Positions 34,056 through 41,994 of a DNA stretch of 64,000 bases are shown one piece after another. Each line of letters starts with the position of its first letter. The stretch's first letter is position 1. The translations under genes were made by a program, and so were the position numbers. Source of the stretch: Haloarcula vallismortis ATCC 29715 (GTDB lineage Archaea; Halobacteriota; Halobacteria; Halobacteriales; Haloarculaceae); contig NZ_AOLQ01000021.1 in the NCBI RefSeq assembly GCF_000337775.1, positions 81,234 through 145,233 on the forward strand, given 5' to 3'. The notes beneath the pieces were generated by a model. It searched no databases. It was not told where the DNA came from and worked only from the letters and a program-made list of their open reading frames with translations.

Positions 34056-34100
34056 GGTCACGTCCTACAGATAGGACTCGGCACGTGACCTGTATATACT
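34056..34100 (-). promoter_or_regulatory. nirK promoter with nested palindrome
   Basis: On the reverse strand a TATA box (AGTATATACAG, about 34091-34101) lies 40-50 bases before the nirK start. Between them sits a nested inverted repeat: GGTCACG (34056-34062) with CGTGACC (34084-34090), and inside it GTCCTA (34062-34067) with TAGGAC (34072-34077). Its place around the expected transcript start suggests a repressor or oxygen/nitrate-responsive operator, or a 5' hairpin. Confidence 0.55.
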
Positions 34101-34355
34101 GGACCGGACAATCTCAGCCGCTGAGACGCGTTCCTACTCGGCAAGAACGACACTGAACGTGTTCGGGTCGGTGGTAATGTACTCCCGGAAACTGCCGATA
34201 TTCCGGTCTGCTTCGGAACAACTGACAGCGGCCGTCGCGCAGTGGTGGCCGGAACTTCGAGTCGGCATCCATTTGAGCGCTGACCGCTTCCGTGGTACCA
34301 TGACTGCGATTTCGCCATATTTCGGCGATCGAGACGCATACGGTGTGTGGTAACC
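34101..34355. other. Intergenic region upstream of rlmE and nirK
   Basis: No convincing gene lies here. A reverse-strand frame from about 34301 to 34134 (start MVPRKRS, end VVLAE) has a few protein-like stretches near its C-terminus but its N-terminal half does not, so I leave it uncalled. The plus-strand frame (34159-34353) is its mirror. The stretch carries the promoter of rlmE, whose ATG at 34356 follows GTGTGGTAACC. Confidence 0.4.
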
Positions 34356-35147
34356 ATGTCGGGCAAAGACGACTATTACAACAGAGCGAAACAAGAGGGG
34401 TATCGCGCGCGGTCAGCGTATAAACTCCAGCAGCTAGATGACACGGCCGGCCTCCTCGGTGAGGGGCGGACCGTCGTCGACCTCGGGGCTGCGCCCGGCG
34501 GCTGGATGCAGGTCGCGGCCGAGCGAATCGGCGAGCGAGGCACGCTGGTCGGTGTCGACCGCCAGACTATCGACGATCTGGACGACCCCGAACCGACCGT
34601 CGAGTACGTCCGCGGCGATATGACCGAGGACAGCACGAAAGACGAAATCCGTGAAATAGTTGGGGAGAGCGACGGCACCGGTGGCCCGGTTGACGTTGTC
34701 ATCTCCGATATGGCTCCGAACATGACCGGCCAGTACGACCTCGACCACGCCCGGTCGGTCCATCTGGTCCGGCAGGCCTTCGAGGTGGCGACGGATCTGC
34801 TCGACGCGGGCGGGGATTTCTGTGCGAAGGTGTTCGACGGACAGGACCTCGACGACCTCATCGCCGATATCGAACCGGAGTTCGAGTACGTCCGCGAGGT
34901 CCGCCCCGACGCTTCGCGGGACTCCTCCTCGGAGCTGTATCTGGTCGCGAAACACCGCCTGACCGGCCCGGTCCGCGAGGGTGACATCGTCGAGGTCACT
35001 ATCGATGATATCGGCGAGGAGGGCGACGGCATCGCCAAGGTCGAGAACTTCACTGTGTTCGTCAGCGGGGTCGAAGCGGGTGAGACCGTCGAAGTCCGCG
35101 TCGACGACGTGAAGCCCCGGTACGCGTTCGCCGAACCGGTCGAGTAA
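34356..35147 (+). CDS. rlmE: 23S rRNA 2'-O-ribose methyltransferase RlmE (FtsJ) with TRAM domain
   Basis: The 263-residue protein has the FtsJ N-terminus MSGKDDYYNRAKQEGYRARS, the SAM motif VVDLGAAPGGWMQVA, the VISDMAPNMTG acidic motif and AKVFDGQ, consistent with the K-D-K-E methyltransferase set. From about residue 200 a TRAM domain follows (REGDIVEVTIDDIGEEGDG, then FVSGVEAGETVEV), an RNA-binding addition seen in halophilic and methanogen versions. It methylates a 23S rRNA uridine ribose. The ATG at 34356 is preferred to one three codons upstream. Confidence 0.95.
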   Translation: MSGKDDYYNRAKQEGYRARSAYKLQQLDDTAGLLGEGRTVVDLGAAPGGWMQVAAERIGERGTLVGVDRQTIDDLDDPEPTVEYVRGDMTEDSTKDEIREIVGESDGTGGPVDVVISDMAPNMTGQYDLDHARSVHLVRQAFEVATDLLDAGGDFCAKVFDGQDLDDLIADIEPEFEYVREVRPDASRDSSSELYLVAKHRLTGPVREGDIVEVTIDDIGEEGDGIAKVENFTVFVSGVEAGETVEVRVDDVKPRYAFAEPVE

Positions 35148-35224
35148 TACTGTCGGCTGCACGTCTGTGAAGACTGCCGCCATTCTGGAGTGGCGAATCC
35201 TGCAATAGTTACGGCCGACAGTAT
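35147..35224. other. Possible branched structured RNA or terminator after rlmE
   Basis: An 11-base perfect inverted repeat, ATACTGTCGGC (35147-35157) and GCCGACAGTAT (35214-35224), encloses two smaller hairpins: GTCT-GTGA-AGAC (35163-35174), with a GNRA-type tetraloop, and CGCCA with TGGCG (35078+100 to 35195, that is 35178-35182 and 35191-35195). The self-complementary TGCA at 35158-35161 and 35201-35204 could extend the outer stem. It lies in the gap between convergent genes, so it could be a bidirectional terminator, an RNA element or a small mobile remnant. Confidence 0.4.
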
Positions 35225-35244
35225 AGGCCGTTGGCAGTCGCCCT

Positions 35245-35943
35245 TCAGTCGGCGCTCGCCGGGGCCGTAACGACGTTGTTTCGCCGGGCGAAGCCAACGA
35301 CAGCGTAGACAAAGGGCGTGTCGAGGACGGCGATAGCGAGCTTTAGCAGGTACTGGCCCACGATGAGTGCCAGCGCCTCGGTCGGCGGGACGCCCTGAAA
35401 CAGGACGAAGCCGACGCCGACGAAAATGACCGTATCGAGGAGCTGGCTGGTAGCCGTCGAGCCGATGTTGCGGAGCCAGAGCTTCTTGCCGTCCGTTCGG
35501 TCCCTGAGCCAGTGGAAGACGAACACGTCCCAGTTCTGACTCACGACGTAGGCCGACAGGCTGGCGACGACGATGGCCGTACTGGCCCCGAGGACGTTCT
35601 GGAAGGCCGCGAGGTCGACCGGCTGGGCCGCCTGTGGGAGTCCGGGCGCGAAAATCGTGCTCCATATCAGCGCCAGCAGGACGAAGTTCATCGCGAAGCC
35701 GACGTTGACGACGACTGTTGCGGCCCGCCGGCCGTACAGTTCGGCGTAGCAATCGGATGCGAAGAACGTCAGCGCGTACGCCAGCGCGGCTCCGGGCAGC
35801 ACGAGTGTCGACCCGGCGAGCGGGAGCGAGAACGGCAGCGAGAACGCGAGCAGCTTCGAGGCGGTCACTTGCGAGGTGACCAGCGCTGTCACGAACAGCG
35901 CGACGAGGCCGACGCGCACCGCCTCCGACCGCTCACTGCTCAT
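35245..35943 (-). CDS. Queuosine-precursor transporter family (YhhQ/VUT) membrane protein
   Basis: The 232-residue protein begins MSSERSEAVRVGLVALFVTA and has about six membrane helices, with the family segment FFASDCYAELYGRRAATVVV and NWDVFVFHWLRDRTDGKKLW. Bacterial members import queuosine precursors; in archaea the substrate may be preQ0 or queuine-related for archaeosine, which is inference. Its start overlaps the stop of the ribbon-helix-helix gene by 11 bases, so the two are probably cotranscribed. Confidence 0.82.
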   Translation of the reverse strand: MSSERSEAVRVGLVALFVTALVTSQVTASKLLAFSLPFSLPLAGSTLVLPGAALAYALTFFASDCYAELYGRRAATVVVNVGFAMNFVLLALIWSTIFAPGLPQAAQPVDLAAFQNVLGASTAIVVASLSAYVVSQNWDVFVFHWLRDRTDGKKLWLRNIGSTATSQLLDTVIFVGVGFVLFQGVPPTEALALIVGQYLLKLAIAVLDTPFVYAVVGFARRNNVVTAPASAD

Positions 35944-36109
35944 CGTCGAGTCGTCCCTGCCGTTCATCGATGTCGTCGAGCATGTCAAGCGTCTTCCGCA
36001 CCGAAGCGCGGATAGCCTCGCTCCGGTTGACGAACTTCCCGTCTTCACCGACGTGTTTGTCGATGTCGTTCAGCAGTTCGGCCGGGACTTCGACGCTTAT
36101 CTTGGGCAT
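35933..36109 (-). CDS. Ribbon-helix-helix (CopG-like) DNA-binding protein
   Basis: The 58-residue protein starts MPKISVEVPAELLNDIDKHV and continues EDGKFVNRSEAIRASVRKTL, the beta strand and two helices of the RHH fold, then an acidic tail. It probably binds operator DNA as a dimer. The TATA-like CATATACTTAC about 25 bases before the ATG gives a leaderless transcript. It overlaps the transporter start, so it may regulate its own operon. The larger ORF from 36361 adds non-coding sequence. Confidence 0.82.
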   Translation of the reverse strand: MPKISVEVPAELLNDIDKHVGEDGKFVNRSEAIRASVRKTLDMLDDIDERQGRLDDEQ

Positions 36110-36412
36110 ATCTGGAGAATATATCGGAGTAAGTATATGAACTGCGATTCCACGACTGTCCGTACTACACAGACGGTATACCCTGAGATAACTATCTGAG
36201 CCGTTTTGTTTTGGAGCTTCTGTTGTGGAATATATATGGGGATTGGAGCGGCAAATAGCGCTTGGGAGTCTCTCGCTGGCGGTCGGGCTCGGAGGCCGTG
36301 TTCGTCGTGCTAGCGCTGTTACCGGTCGATATGGGTATCCCTGTATATCCGATGATTGCAACGACAGCGGTTAATCATCGCCGAGTAAGATTCCAAGCGT
36401 CCGTGGCTGCGG
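36110..36412. other. Intergenic region, no gene seen
   Basis: The first 30 bases hold the RHH promoter. Beyond it are AT-rich words (GGAATATATATGGGG near 36230) and no ORF with protein-like composition. The two ORFs crossing it are Arg/Pro-rich shadows. It may contain the promoter for nothing, since both flanking genes read the same way. Confidence 0.5.
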
Positions 36413-38611
36413 TCAGTCGGCCGGCTCGCCCCGGCGCTCTGTCGTCCGCCGGCCGCCGAGCGTGTACACCCAGAGGATGCCGAGGCCGAGCATGTACGCG
36501 AGTGCCGTCGGGATGCCGACGATGAACATCGTGAAGATGCCGCTTGGCGAGAGAATCGCTGAGAGGGCGACGATGGCGATGACGACCTCCCGCCAGCGCT
36601 CGTACATCAGCCGGAACGGGATGATGCCGCCCTTGTGGAACAGGAACATCGTCACCGGAATCTCCGCCAGCAGGCCGATCCCGATGGTGAGGAAGAACAC
36701 GAGCCAGCCGAAGTTGCTCACCCGGTAGGCGATAACCATATTCGAGTTCAACTGGTCGTAGGCGATCCAGGAGATGGTCATCGGGGCCACGTAGAGGAAC
36801 CCGAGCAGGCTCCCGCCAATGAGCGCGCCGAACAGCGTCATCCCCCAGACGCCCAGAATGTTGCGGTTCCCGATGACGAGACCGCGCTCGCGCATCGCCG
36901 GCCACGCGAAGTACAGCACCACGGGGATGACCGAGACGGCCCCGAGTATCGTCGAGAACTTGACGATGAACACCAGGTGCTCGACGGGGTGGAGCGTGAC
37001 GATGCTCACGTCGGCGGCCATCTCCGGCGGGAGCCGGCTGACGAACGTCCGCTGTATCGACCCGATGCCGCCCTGGTAGAGGAACAGGAACGCGGCGGCC
37101 AGCACCGCGCCGAAGATGCCCAGAATCACGAACGCCCGGGAGGCCAGCGCGCTGAGGATGAACTGGATGTCGTAGTAGTAGCCGCCGATCTCGTCCTCGG
37201 TGGTCTCGTCCTCGGTGAAGGCGTCGACCATGCCGGCGGTCGTCGAGGTGAACACGCCCGCGTCCTCCTCGTCCGCTTCGGCGGTCCCGTCCGCTCCCTC
37301 TGCGGCGTCACTCTCGCCCTCCGCGTCGTCCTCGTGGGCCATGTCCCAGCGGTCGAGGACCGCCTGCGCCTTCTCCTTGTTGTCGCCTGCAAGGGCGCGG
37401 TCGGCGTGGGCGAGCGCCTCGTCCTCGGTCATCTCCTCGAACACTTCCGGCGGTGCGACCTCGACAGCCGAGGCGTTGAGTTCGTCGATGTCGATGGCCG
37501 TCGGGTCGCCGACCTGCCCGGGGCCGGCCTTCTCCGAGAGCGCGGTCAGGACGTGGTAGTAGAGGACGACGACAGCGCCGATGAAACCGAATACGGCGGC
37601 GATGAGCAGCGCCGTGGTTTCGACGGGCAGTCCGAACACCGCCGGGGGCTGGATGTCGCCGGTGAGCCGGTCGGAGGGGAACACCTCGGCGAAGCGCTGG
37701 ATGTACTGGAACGCCGGCGTCGCCAGGAAGTAGTACACTACGCCGCCGCCCAGTACCGCGCCGCCGAGGATCGTGTTCCAGTGCCCGCGGGCGACGGTAC
37801 TGGTACTGACGAGGTCACCGGAGCGGCGGACTAGCATCGCGAGTTTCGCCAGCGCGAGGCTGATGCCATAGAGGCCACACAGCGGCGCGGCCCACATAAT
37901 CTGGGTGAAGGGGTCCGGCGGCGAGAACAGCGCACCGAAGCCGAAGATCCCCATCACCGCGTAGCGCCACTTATCCCGGAACGTCTCGTAGGGGACGATC
38001 TCAGTGTAAGAAAGCACCGTCATCACGAGGGGCAGCTGGGCGGCGAGCCCGAAGGAGACGGCCAGCAGGAAGACGAACTGGAACCACTTGACGATGGAGT
38101 ACTGGGGCGTGAAGCCGGCCTTGAACGCGTCGCCGGCGAGGAAGTCGAACATCAGCGGGAAGAACAGTTCGTAGGCGTAGGCGACGCCGCCGAAAAACAG
38201 GCTCAGGCTTATGATAACGAACAGCGCGCCCTTCCAGGCCGGGATGTGTTCGGCCGGCCACCAGCCGCGCTGGCGGAGCCCGTCGCGGCCGAAGTAGATC
38301 AACAGCGGCAGCGACATGAGAATCCCGATGACGGCCCCGATTTTCACCTGCAAGAGGATGACGTCGAAGGGGGTGACCGCGACGATACTCGTGGCCTCCT
38401 GCGTGGTGAGGTCCATCTGCGAGTACAGGAGATCGGCACGTAGCCTGTCCCAGACGCCGTACTGCAGTCCCATGATCGTGCCGATCATCCCGATGACGAA
38501 GACGATGAACACCTTCTGGAGGTGCACCTGCGCCGAGCGGAGCATCGCGCCGAGCGTCGCGCGCCCGCTCTGAACCGTCTGGACGGTGTCCTCGTCGATA
38601 GCACTCGCCAT
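36413..38611 (-). CDS. tatCt: Twin-arginine translocase TatCt, tandem fused TatC
   Basis: The 732-residue protein contains two TatC modules in one chain. Each has six helices; the first has WNTILGG later and the conserved FGLAAQLPLVMTVLSYTEIV, the second has the matching FFLTIGIGLLAEIPVTMFLF. An acidic linker of about 100 residues (GESDAAEGADGTAEADEED) and a pair of extra helices separate them. TatC recognises the twin-arginine signal; haloarchaea export much of their secretome folded. The ATG at 38611 gives MASAIDEDTVQTV, the usual start, and the gene is divergent from tatCo by 104 bases. Confidence 0.95.
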   Translation of the reverse strand: MASAIDEDTVQTVQSGRATLGAMLRSAQVHLQKVFIVFVIGMIGTIMGLQYGVWDRLRADLLYSQMDLTTQEATSIVAVTPFDVILLQVKIGAVIGILMSLPLLIYFGRDGLRQRGWWPAEHIPAWKGALFVIISLSLFFGGVAYAYELFFPLMFDFLAGDAFKAGFTPQYSIVKWFQFVFLLAVSFGLAAQLPLVMTVLSYTEIVPYETFRDKWRYAVMGIFGFGALFSPPDPFTQIMWAAPLCGLYGISLALAKLAMLVRRSGDLVSTSTVARGHWNTILGGAVLGGGVVYYFLATPAFQYIQRFAEVFPSDRLTGDIQPPAVFGLPVETTALLIAAVFGFIGAVVVLYYHVLTALSEKAGPGQVGDPTAIDIDELNASAVEVAPPEVFEEMTEDEALAHADRALAGDNKEKAQAVLDRWDMAHEDDAEGESDAAEGADGTAEADEEDAGVFTSTTAGMVDAFTEDETTEDEIGGYYYDIQFILSALASRAFVILGIFGAVLAAAFLFLYQGGIGSIQRTFVSRLPPEMAADVSIVTLHPVEHLVFIVKFSTILGAVSVIPVVLYFAWPAMRERGLVIGNRNILGVWGMTLFGALIGGSLLGFLYVAPMTISWIAYDQLNSNMVIAYRVSNFGWLVFFLTIGIGLLAEIPVTMFLFHKGGIIPFRLMYERWREVVIAIVALSAILSPSGIFTMFIVGIPTALAYMLGLGILWVYTLGGRRTTERRGEPAD

Positions 38612-38715
38612 CTTCTCTGTGCCTAGCCCAGTGGGCGTTATCAATTTATTCATCCCGGTGACAGCCACTGCTCGAAAAGAAAGTTTACAACACCCACCGT
38701 CTAAGCCCGGGACAG

Positions 38716-40341
38716 ATGGAGGACGGTGACGCAGATGACGAGCGGCGCGGGTCCGAAGAGTCGCCACTGCCGTCCGACGACGAGTCCGACGATTCGTCGA
38801 TGCCCACCGACCCGGTGGCCGAAGCCGATGCCAATCGGGGGACGGACGAGGTATCCGGTCCGGGCCCTGCGCCAGCCGGCGGTAACGAGGACACTGTCGG
38901 TTCTCACGCTGCGCCGACCGAATCCGAATCCAGCGCCGGGCTGTTCGACCGGGACGCGTCGGACATCGCTGCCGCTGTCCCGGCGGACGTACCGACCGAC
39001 TGGGGCAAGTCGACGCCCTCGCCGGCCGGTGCTGGCGGCAGTGCCACGCCGACGCACGGGGGTGGGTCGGCCCCGTCTAGCTACGACCCGGACGCCGACA
39101 TCGTCGACGAAGGCGCACCCGACGACGAGGAGATGCCGCTGGCCGACCACGTCGAGGAGATGGCGATGCGGCTGTTCGTCGTCGTCGGCGTGATGGCCGT
39201 CGTCGCCGTCATCGCCCTGCCGTACTCCGACGAACTCATCAACTTCCTGTGGTACTCGTTCCTCGACGGGCCGGCTGAGGCCTGCGGGCAGGTCGCCACG
39301 GGAGCCGAGGGCAACGTCGTCGAGGGTGCTGACTGTCCGAACGTGTACAATCCGCTCGCGCTCATTCTGGCGCGACTAAAAGTGTCCTCGTTGGTCGGCT
39401 TTATCGCCGCCTTACCGGTGTTTGTCTACCAGACGTACCTGTTCATGCGACCGGGGCTGTACCCTCGCGAGCGACGCTACTACCTCGCAGCGGTTCCGAC
39501 GAGCCTTGTGCTCGCCGCTGCCGGCGTCGGCTTCGCGTACTTCGCCGTGCTGCGGGCGATGTTCGATTACTTCATCACTTACTCCGACCGCGCGGCCGAC
39601 CTCGCGTTCGGCCTGAGTGAGACGTTCAACCTCATCATCCTGATGCTCGGGCTGTTCGCGCTCATCTTCCAGATTCCGCTGTTCGTGATGCTCGCGGTGA
39701 TGATGGGTCTGACGACCCGCCAGTGGCTGCAGGACCGCCGGCTGTACTTCTGGGGTGGCTTCGCTGCCGTGGCGTTCCTGTTCAGCCCGGACCCAACCGG
39801 GATGGCCCCGCTCATGGTCGCCGTGACGATGATTGGCCTGTTCGAGGGAACCCTGCTGCTCCTTCGCTGGACGGGCAGCACGTCGCCGGTCCCGACGGCC
39901 GACGACCTCGCTGCTCGCCGCCCGGTCGCATGGCTGACCGCCGCCATCGCCGGCTACGTCCTCAGCCCCGCGCCGGTCCCGACGGGCTACTACGAGCAAT
40001 TGCCAGCCACGGTGACTGAGGCGCTGGCGGCTGTCGGCCTCGGGAACGCCACGCCGATGCTCGTTGGCGGCGGGATGATCGTCCTGTTCGAGGCGCTGGC
40101 ATACGCGAACAAGAACTACTACGGCTCGGTCAAACTCTGGCGCGGGTTCCGGGCCGCCCGCCTGCCGGTGTGGGCCGTCGCCATCGTCGTTGGCTACCTC
40201 GGCAGCCCCGACCCGACGCTGTTCCGCCTCGTGAACCAGTTCAGCCTCCCGAGAAATGCCGCTATCGCCGCCGCCGCCGGCCTCATCCTCCTGTATGAGG
40301 GGACCATCGCCGTCGCGCGCTGGCGCAGCAAGGAGGCCTAA
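38716..40341 (+). CDS. tatCo: Twin-arginine translocase TatCo with acidic N-terminal extension
   Basis: The 541-residue protein has an acidic, Ser/Gly-rich N-terminal region of about 140 residues with no predicted structure, then a TatC core starting MPLADHVEEMAMRLFVVVGV and including FIAALPVFVYQTYLFMRPGL and FGLSETFNLIILMLGLFALI. After the core there are three or so extra hydrophobic helices (AWLTAAIAGYVLSP, VAIVVGYLGSPDPTL). It is divergent from tatCt, the arrangement known from haloarchaea, where both are needed. The N-terminal extension is long and could be regulatory or a salt adaptation. Confidence 0.92.
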   Translation: MEDGDADDERRGSEESPLPSDDESDDSSMPTDPVAEADANRGTDEVSGPGPAPAGGNEDTVGSHAAPTESESSAGLFDRDASDIAAAVPADVPTDWGKSTPSPAGAGGSATPTHGGGSAPSSYDPDADIVDEGAPDDEEMPLADHVEEMAMRLFVVVGVMAVVAVIALPYSDELINFLWYSFLDGPAEACGQVATGAEGNVVEGADCPNVYNPLALILARLKVSSLVGFIAALPVFVYQTYLFMRPGLYPRERRYYLAAVPTSLVLAAAGVGFAYFAVLRAMFDYFITYSDRAADLAFGLSETFNLIILMLGLFALIFQIPLFVMLAVMMGLTTRQWLQDRRLYFWGGFAAVAFLFSPDPTGMAPLMVAVTMIGLFEGTLLLLRWTGSTSPVPTADDLAARRPVAWLTAAIAGYVLSPAPVPTGYYEQLPATVTEALAAVGLGNATPMLVGGGMIVLFEALAYANKNYYGSVKLWRGFRAARLPVWAVAIVVGYLGSPDPTLFRLVNQFSLPRNAAIAAAAGLILLYEGTIAVARWRSKEA

Positions 40342-40344
40342 CGG

Positions 40345-40971
40345 ATGGGGACACTACTCGTGGCACGGCACGGCGAGACGACCTGGAACCGCGACGGGCG
40401 CATCCAGGGATGGGCACCGAGCCGACTCACAGAGCAGGGACAGACGCAGGCACAGGCGCTCGGCGCGTGGCTCGACGACCGCTACGACGTGGACCGTGTC
40501 TTTGCCTCTGACCTCCGGCGGACCCGCGAGACAGCCGCTGTGGCCGATGATGGCTACGGCAGCTTGCCCGACCCCGAGTTCGACACCGACTGGCGCGAAC
40601 GCGGCTTCGGTATCATGCAGGGTCTGTACGCGGACGAACTCCGTGCTGAGTTTCCCGACCACGATCCGGACGCAAGCGTAATCTCGCTCGATGCGGCTCC
40701 GGAGGGCGGCGAAGGAATCCCGACCTTCCGCGGACGGGTCGAATCCGGATGGGACCGAGCCGTTTCGGCAACCGACACCGGCGAGACAACACTGGTGGTC
40801 ACCCACGGCGGCGTGATCAAGGTCCTGCTGGCAAAACTCACGGACAGAAACCCGGATGCGGCGCTGGCTAGGAGTTCACAGCCGAACTGTGCAGCCAACG
40901 AAATCAGACTAGACGATGGTCCTGAACTGGTCAACGAAGGGATGACCGGCTGGCGGACGTTACTGGACTGA
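40345..40971 (+). CDS. Histidine phosphatase family protein (phosphoglycerate mutase-like)
   Basis: The 208-residue protein has the catalytic LLVARHGETTWN with the RHG motif (His is the phospho-acceptor), then FASDLRRTRETA and a second histidine in TTLVVTHGGVIKVLL. This set matches the histidine phosphatase superfamily; a broad-specificity phosphatase or cofactor-dependent mutase cannot be separated from sequence. It starts 3 bases after tatCo, so it is probably in the same operon, although a functional link is unclear. Confidence 0.88.
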   Translation: MGTLLVARHGETTWNRDGRIQGWAPSRLTEQGQTQAQALGAWLDDRYDVDRVFASDLRRTRETAAVADDGYGSLPDPEFDTDWRERGFGIMQGLYADELRAEFPDHDPDASVISLDAAPEGGEGIPTFRGRVESGWDRAVSATDTGETTLVVTHGGVIKVLLAKLTDRNPDAALARSSQPNCAANEIRLDDGPELVNEGMTGWRTLLD

Positions 40972-40982
40972 GTGAGCTTACT

Positions 40983-41864
40983 TCAGTCGACGGACGGGTA
41001 GTCGGCGTCAAAGACGTTGCTGACCACGTCCTCAGTCTTCTCTTCGGCTGATTCGTCTGTTTCGGGACTTACACTGCCGGTCTCGTATCCGTGGAGGTCG
41101 AGCGTCACGTGGTCGAAGCCACAGTCCTCGATGTGGTCGCGGGCAGTCCGGACGAAGTCGGGGTCCAGTGCCGTTTCGAGTTCTTCCTCGCCGACCTCGA
41201 TGCGAGCGAGGCCGTCGTGGTCACGCACGCGGAACTGTTCGAAGCCCCACGTCCGAAGGAGACGCTCGGCCTTCTCGACGCGGGAGAGACGCTCTTCGGT
41301 GACTTCGAGCCCGGTCGGAATCCGCGAGGAGAGGCAGGCCATCGAGGGCTTGTCGGCCACGGAGAGGTCGTATTCGCGGGCGATCTCCCGGACTTCGGAT
41401 TTCTCGATGTCGTGTTCCAGCAGCGGGGAGTACGCGTCCAGTTCCTCGACGGCGCGCAGGCCGGGGCGGTGGCCCTCGCCCGTGTCGGAGGCGTTCGTCC
41501 CGTCACACACGATGTCGATGCCAAGTTCACGGGCGCGGTCGTACATCGCGCCCAGTCGCATCGACCGGCAGTGGTAACACCGCATGTCGTCGTTTTGCAT
41601 GAATTCCTCGCTGTCGAGCTCGGAGAACTCCACGATCTCGTGACGGATGCCAATTTCCTCGGCAACGCGGGTGGCGTCGGTAAGCTCGGCGGCGGGGAGC
41701 GTCTCAGATTTGGCGGTACAGGCGATGGCGTCGTCGCCGAGGGCGTCGTGCGCCAGCGCGGCGACGACGCTCGAATCGACACCACCGGAGAAGGCGATCA
41801 GCACGCCGTCTCGCGATTTGAGGTCTTCGCGGGCGGCCGCTAACTTCTCCGAAACAGCAGACAT
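40983..41864 (-). CDS. ATP-dependent sacrificial sulfur transferase, LarE family
   Basis: The 293-residue protein starts MSAVSEKLAAAREDLKSRDG and has the PP-loop IAFSGGVDSSVVAALAHDAL for ATP. Cysteines occur in MRCYHCRSMR and MACLSSRIPTG; the latter position corresponds to the sacrificial cysteine in LarE. LarE proteins donate sulfur to the nickel-pincer cofactor, but archaeal relatives may serve other sulfur transfers. No larB or larC is seen here. It is convergent with the phosphatase gene. Confidence 0.86.
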   Translation of the reverse strand: MSAVSEKLAAAREDLKSRDGVLIAFSGGVDSSVVAALAHDALGDDAIACTAKSETLPAAELTDATRVAEEIGIRHEIVEFSELDSEEFMQNDDMRCYHCRSMRLGAMYDRARELGIDIVCDGTNASDTGEGHRPGLRAVEELDAYSPLLEHDIEKSEVREIAREYDLSVADKPSMACLSSRIPTGLEVTEERLSRVEKAERLLRTWGFEQFRVRDHDGLARIEVGEEELETALDPDFVRTARDHIEDCGFDHVTLDLHGYETGSVSPETDESAEEKTEDVVSNVFDADYPSVD

Positions 41865-41994
41865 GGACCGTCTTTCTCGGCGGAGCGCAAAAACGCCTTC
41901 GCGTTCGGTGTCTGGCTGGCTGGGCCGGAGCAGTACCGACTGCCCACGTCGCCGCCGGAGCCGCTGGCAACGGGTTTTTTCTCACTGGCGTCGA

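Noticed and set aside
34134..34394. Reverse-strand ORF upstream of nirK
   Set aside because: Only its last 20 residues look protein-like; it overlaps the rlmE start on the other strand.
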